Part shown: positions 63,174-64,000 of the stretch, in pieces
How positions within the stretch are numbered: position 1 is the stretch's first letter
How the letters are laid out: each line of letters begins with the position of its first letter
Source: Alloscardovia macacae
GTDB lineage: Bacteria; Actinomycetota; Actinomycetes; Actinomycetales; Bifidobacteriaceae
Reading direction: 5' to 3'
DNA length: 64,000 nt
Assembly: GCF_002259705.1 (NCBI RefSeq)
Contig: NZ_MWWT01000005.1
Coordinates: forward strand, 1 to 64,000
Made by a program: the position numbers and the translations under genes
Notes under the pieces: generated by a model
What the model was told of the DNA's origin: nothing
Seen by the model: only the letters and a program-made list of their open reading frames with translations
Databases searched by the model: none

Positions 63174-64000
63174 GTGGCGAAGACTAAGGAAGCTCCACAG
63201 GAGCAGACGCAGGCACAGGCACCAGCTCAGGAAGCCCCTGCCATGTCCCCAGCAGAGAAGGAAGTAGACGAGCTCGTCCAGCGCGCACTCGTAGCACTGG
63301 ATGAATACCAGAACTTCGACCAGAAGAAGATAGACTACATCGTCGCGAAGGCGTCCATCGACGCACTGCACGCACACCTCGAGCTCGCGAAGCTCGCCGT
63401 GGACGAAACCGGGCGCGGTATGGTGGAAGATAAAGCGACGAAGAACATCTTCGCGTGCGAACACATCACGCATCACCTGGCGAACCAGCGCACCGTGGGC
63501 ATCATCAGCGAGAACGATGTGGACGGCATTACCGAGATAGCAGAACCAGTGGGCGTGGTAGCAGGCGTGACCCCAGTGACGAACCCTACGTCCACCACCA
63601 TTTTTAAGGCTCTCATCGCTCTGAAGACGCGCTGTCCTATCGTCTTCGGCTTCCATCCATTCGCACAGGAATGCTCGAAGGCAGCAGCGAAGATAGTGCG
63701 CGATGCTGCAGTGGCAGCAGGTGCACCGAAGGACTGCATCCAGTGGATCGAGCACCCATCCATCGAAGCGACGGGCGCTCTGATGAAGCACCCAGGTGTG
63801 GCTACCATCCTGGCCACCGGTGGTCCTGGCATGGTGAAGGCAGCATACTCGTCTGGTAAGCCAGCTCTCGGCGTGGGTGCAGGTAATGCTCCTGCCTACG
63901 TGGATGCAGATGTGGATCTCGACCGCGCAGTAAACGACCTCGTGCTCTCGAAGCATTTCGACTACGGCATGATTTGCGCTACCGAGCAGGCCATCATCGC
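63174..64000 (+). CDS. adhE: Bifunctional acetaldehyde-CoA/alcohol dehydrogenase, 3' end beyond window
   Basis: The first about 275 residues of an AdhE-type enzyme: the CoA-acylating aldehyde dehydrogenase domain, with GITEIAEPVGVVAGVTPVTNPTST, ATILATGGPGMVKAAY, GVGAGNAPAYV and the catalytic Cys in GMICATEQAII near the end of the window. It reduces acetyl-CoA to ethanol to reoxidise NADH in heterofermentative metabolism. The C-terminal Fe-alcohol dehydrogenase domain is not visible. GAGGAGG lies 7 nt before GTG 63174. The N-terminal Gln/Ala-rich stretch is slightly long. Confidence 0.9.
   Translation, partial: MAKTKEAPQEQTQAQAPAQEAPAMSPAEKEVDELVQRALVALDEYQNFDQKKIDYIVAKASIDALHAHLELAKLAVDETGRGMVEDKATKNIFACEHITHHLANQRTVGIISENDVDGITEIAEPVGVVAGVTPVTNPTSTTIFKALIALKTRCPIVFGFHPFAQECSKAAAKIVRDAAVAAGAPKDCIQWIEHPSIEATGALMKHPGVATILATGGPGMVKAAYSSGKPALGVGAGNAPAYVDADVDLDRAVNDLVLSKHFDYGMICATEQAII

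Overview
The window looks like a chromosomal segment of a moderately GC-rich actinobacterium, most likely from the Bifidobacteriaceae (genus not determinable by eye). The evidence is an LAKTG-anchored surface protein, tandem class I DAHP synthases, a DivIVA-type coiled-coil protein, PepC, class Ib ribonucleotide reductase, an AdhE-type alcohol/acetaldehyde dehydrogenase and an IS1249-type transposase. Several genes have a TANNNT hexamer 6-8 nt before the start codon and no Shine-Dalgarno, which suggests many leaderless mRNAs.

Chromosomal left arm (1-31566). A 5'-truncated repeat adhesin is followed by an aldo/keto reductase, pgeF and a pcp-like gene, a DivIVA-type coiled-coil protein, pepC, two tandem DAHP synthases, mtnN and rplJ-rplL behind an L10-type leader. 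Next come an FHA protein overlapping a helicase-like protein whose ATPase motifs have all decayed, SAF and FmdB genes, groES, nrdI-nrdE-nrdF, tRNA-Tyr/Thr/Met with rpmG, murB, a ferredoxin, dinB with a textbook SOS box, a DMT-family exporter and tRNA-Ser.

Prophage (about 31553-53432). A siphovirus-type prophage of about 21.8 kb sits at the 3' end of tRNA-Ser(GCU) between 85-bp direct repeats (81 of 85 identical). The late region is nearly complete: terminase, portal, MuF-type head protein fused to a papain-fold toxin, immunity gene, scaffold, capsid, connectors, tail tube, frameshifted tail chaperones, tape measure, baseplate, receptor-binding protein, lysin and holins. No integrase, repressor or replication genes are present. 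An IS1249-like element lies where they would be expected and abuts a 5'-truncated HNH gene. Special modules are a toxin/immunity pair, an invertible receptor-binding-protein cassette with 18-bp inverted crossover sites, and a two-TM NUDIX-like candidate defence gene near attR. Just outside attR lies a decayed second copy of the immunity-scaffold-capsid segment. It keeps an intact, divergent immunity gene with a near-consensus promoter of its own.

Chromosomal right arm (54520-64000). This holds a TMEM175-like channel, a RecJ-like DHH phosphoesterase, an intergenic region with four copies of a 21-bp motif, an acetoin-type SDR, a DUF2974 hydrolase, a YigZ/IMPACT protein, an LRV/HEAT-like protein, rplM-rpsI, a TM2-domain protein, and adhE running off the end behind a Rex-like site.
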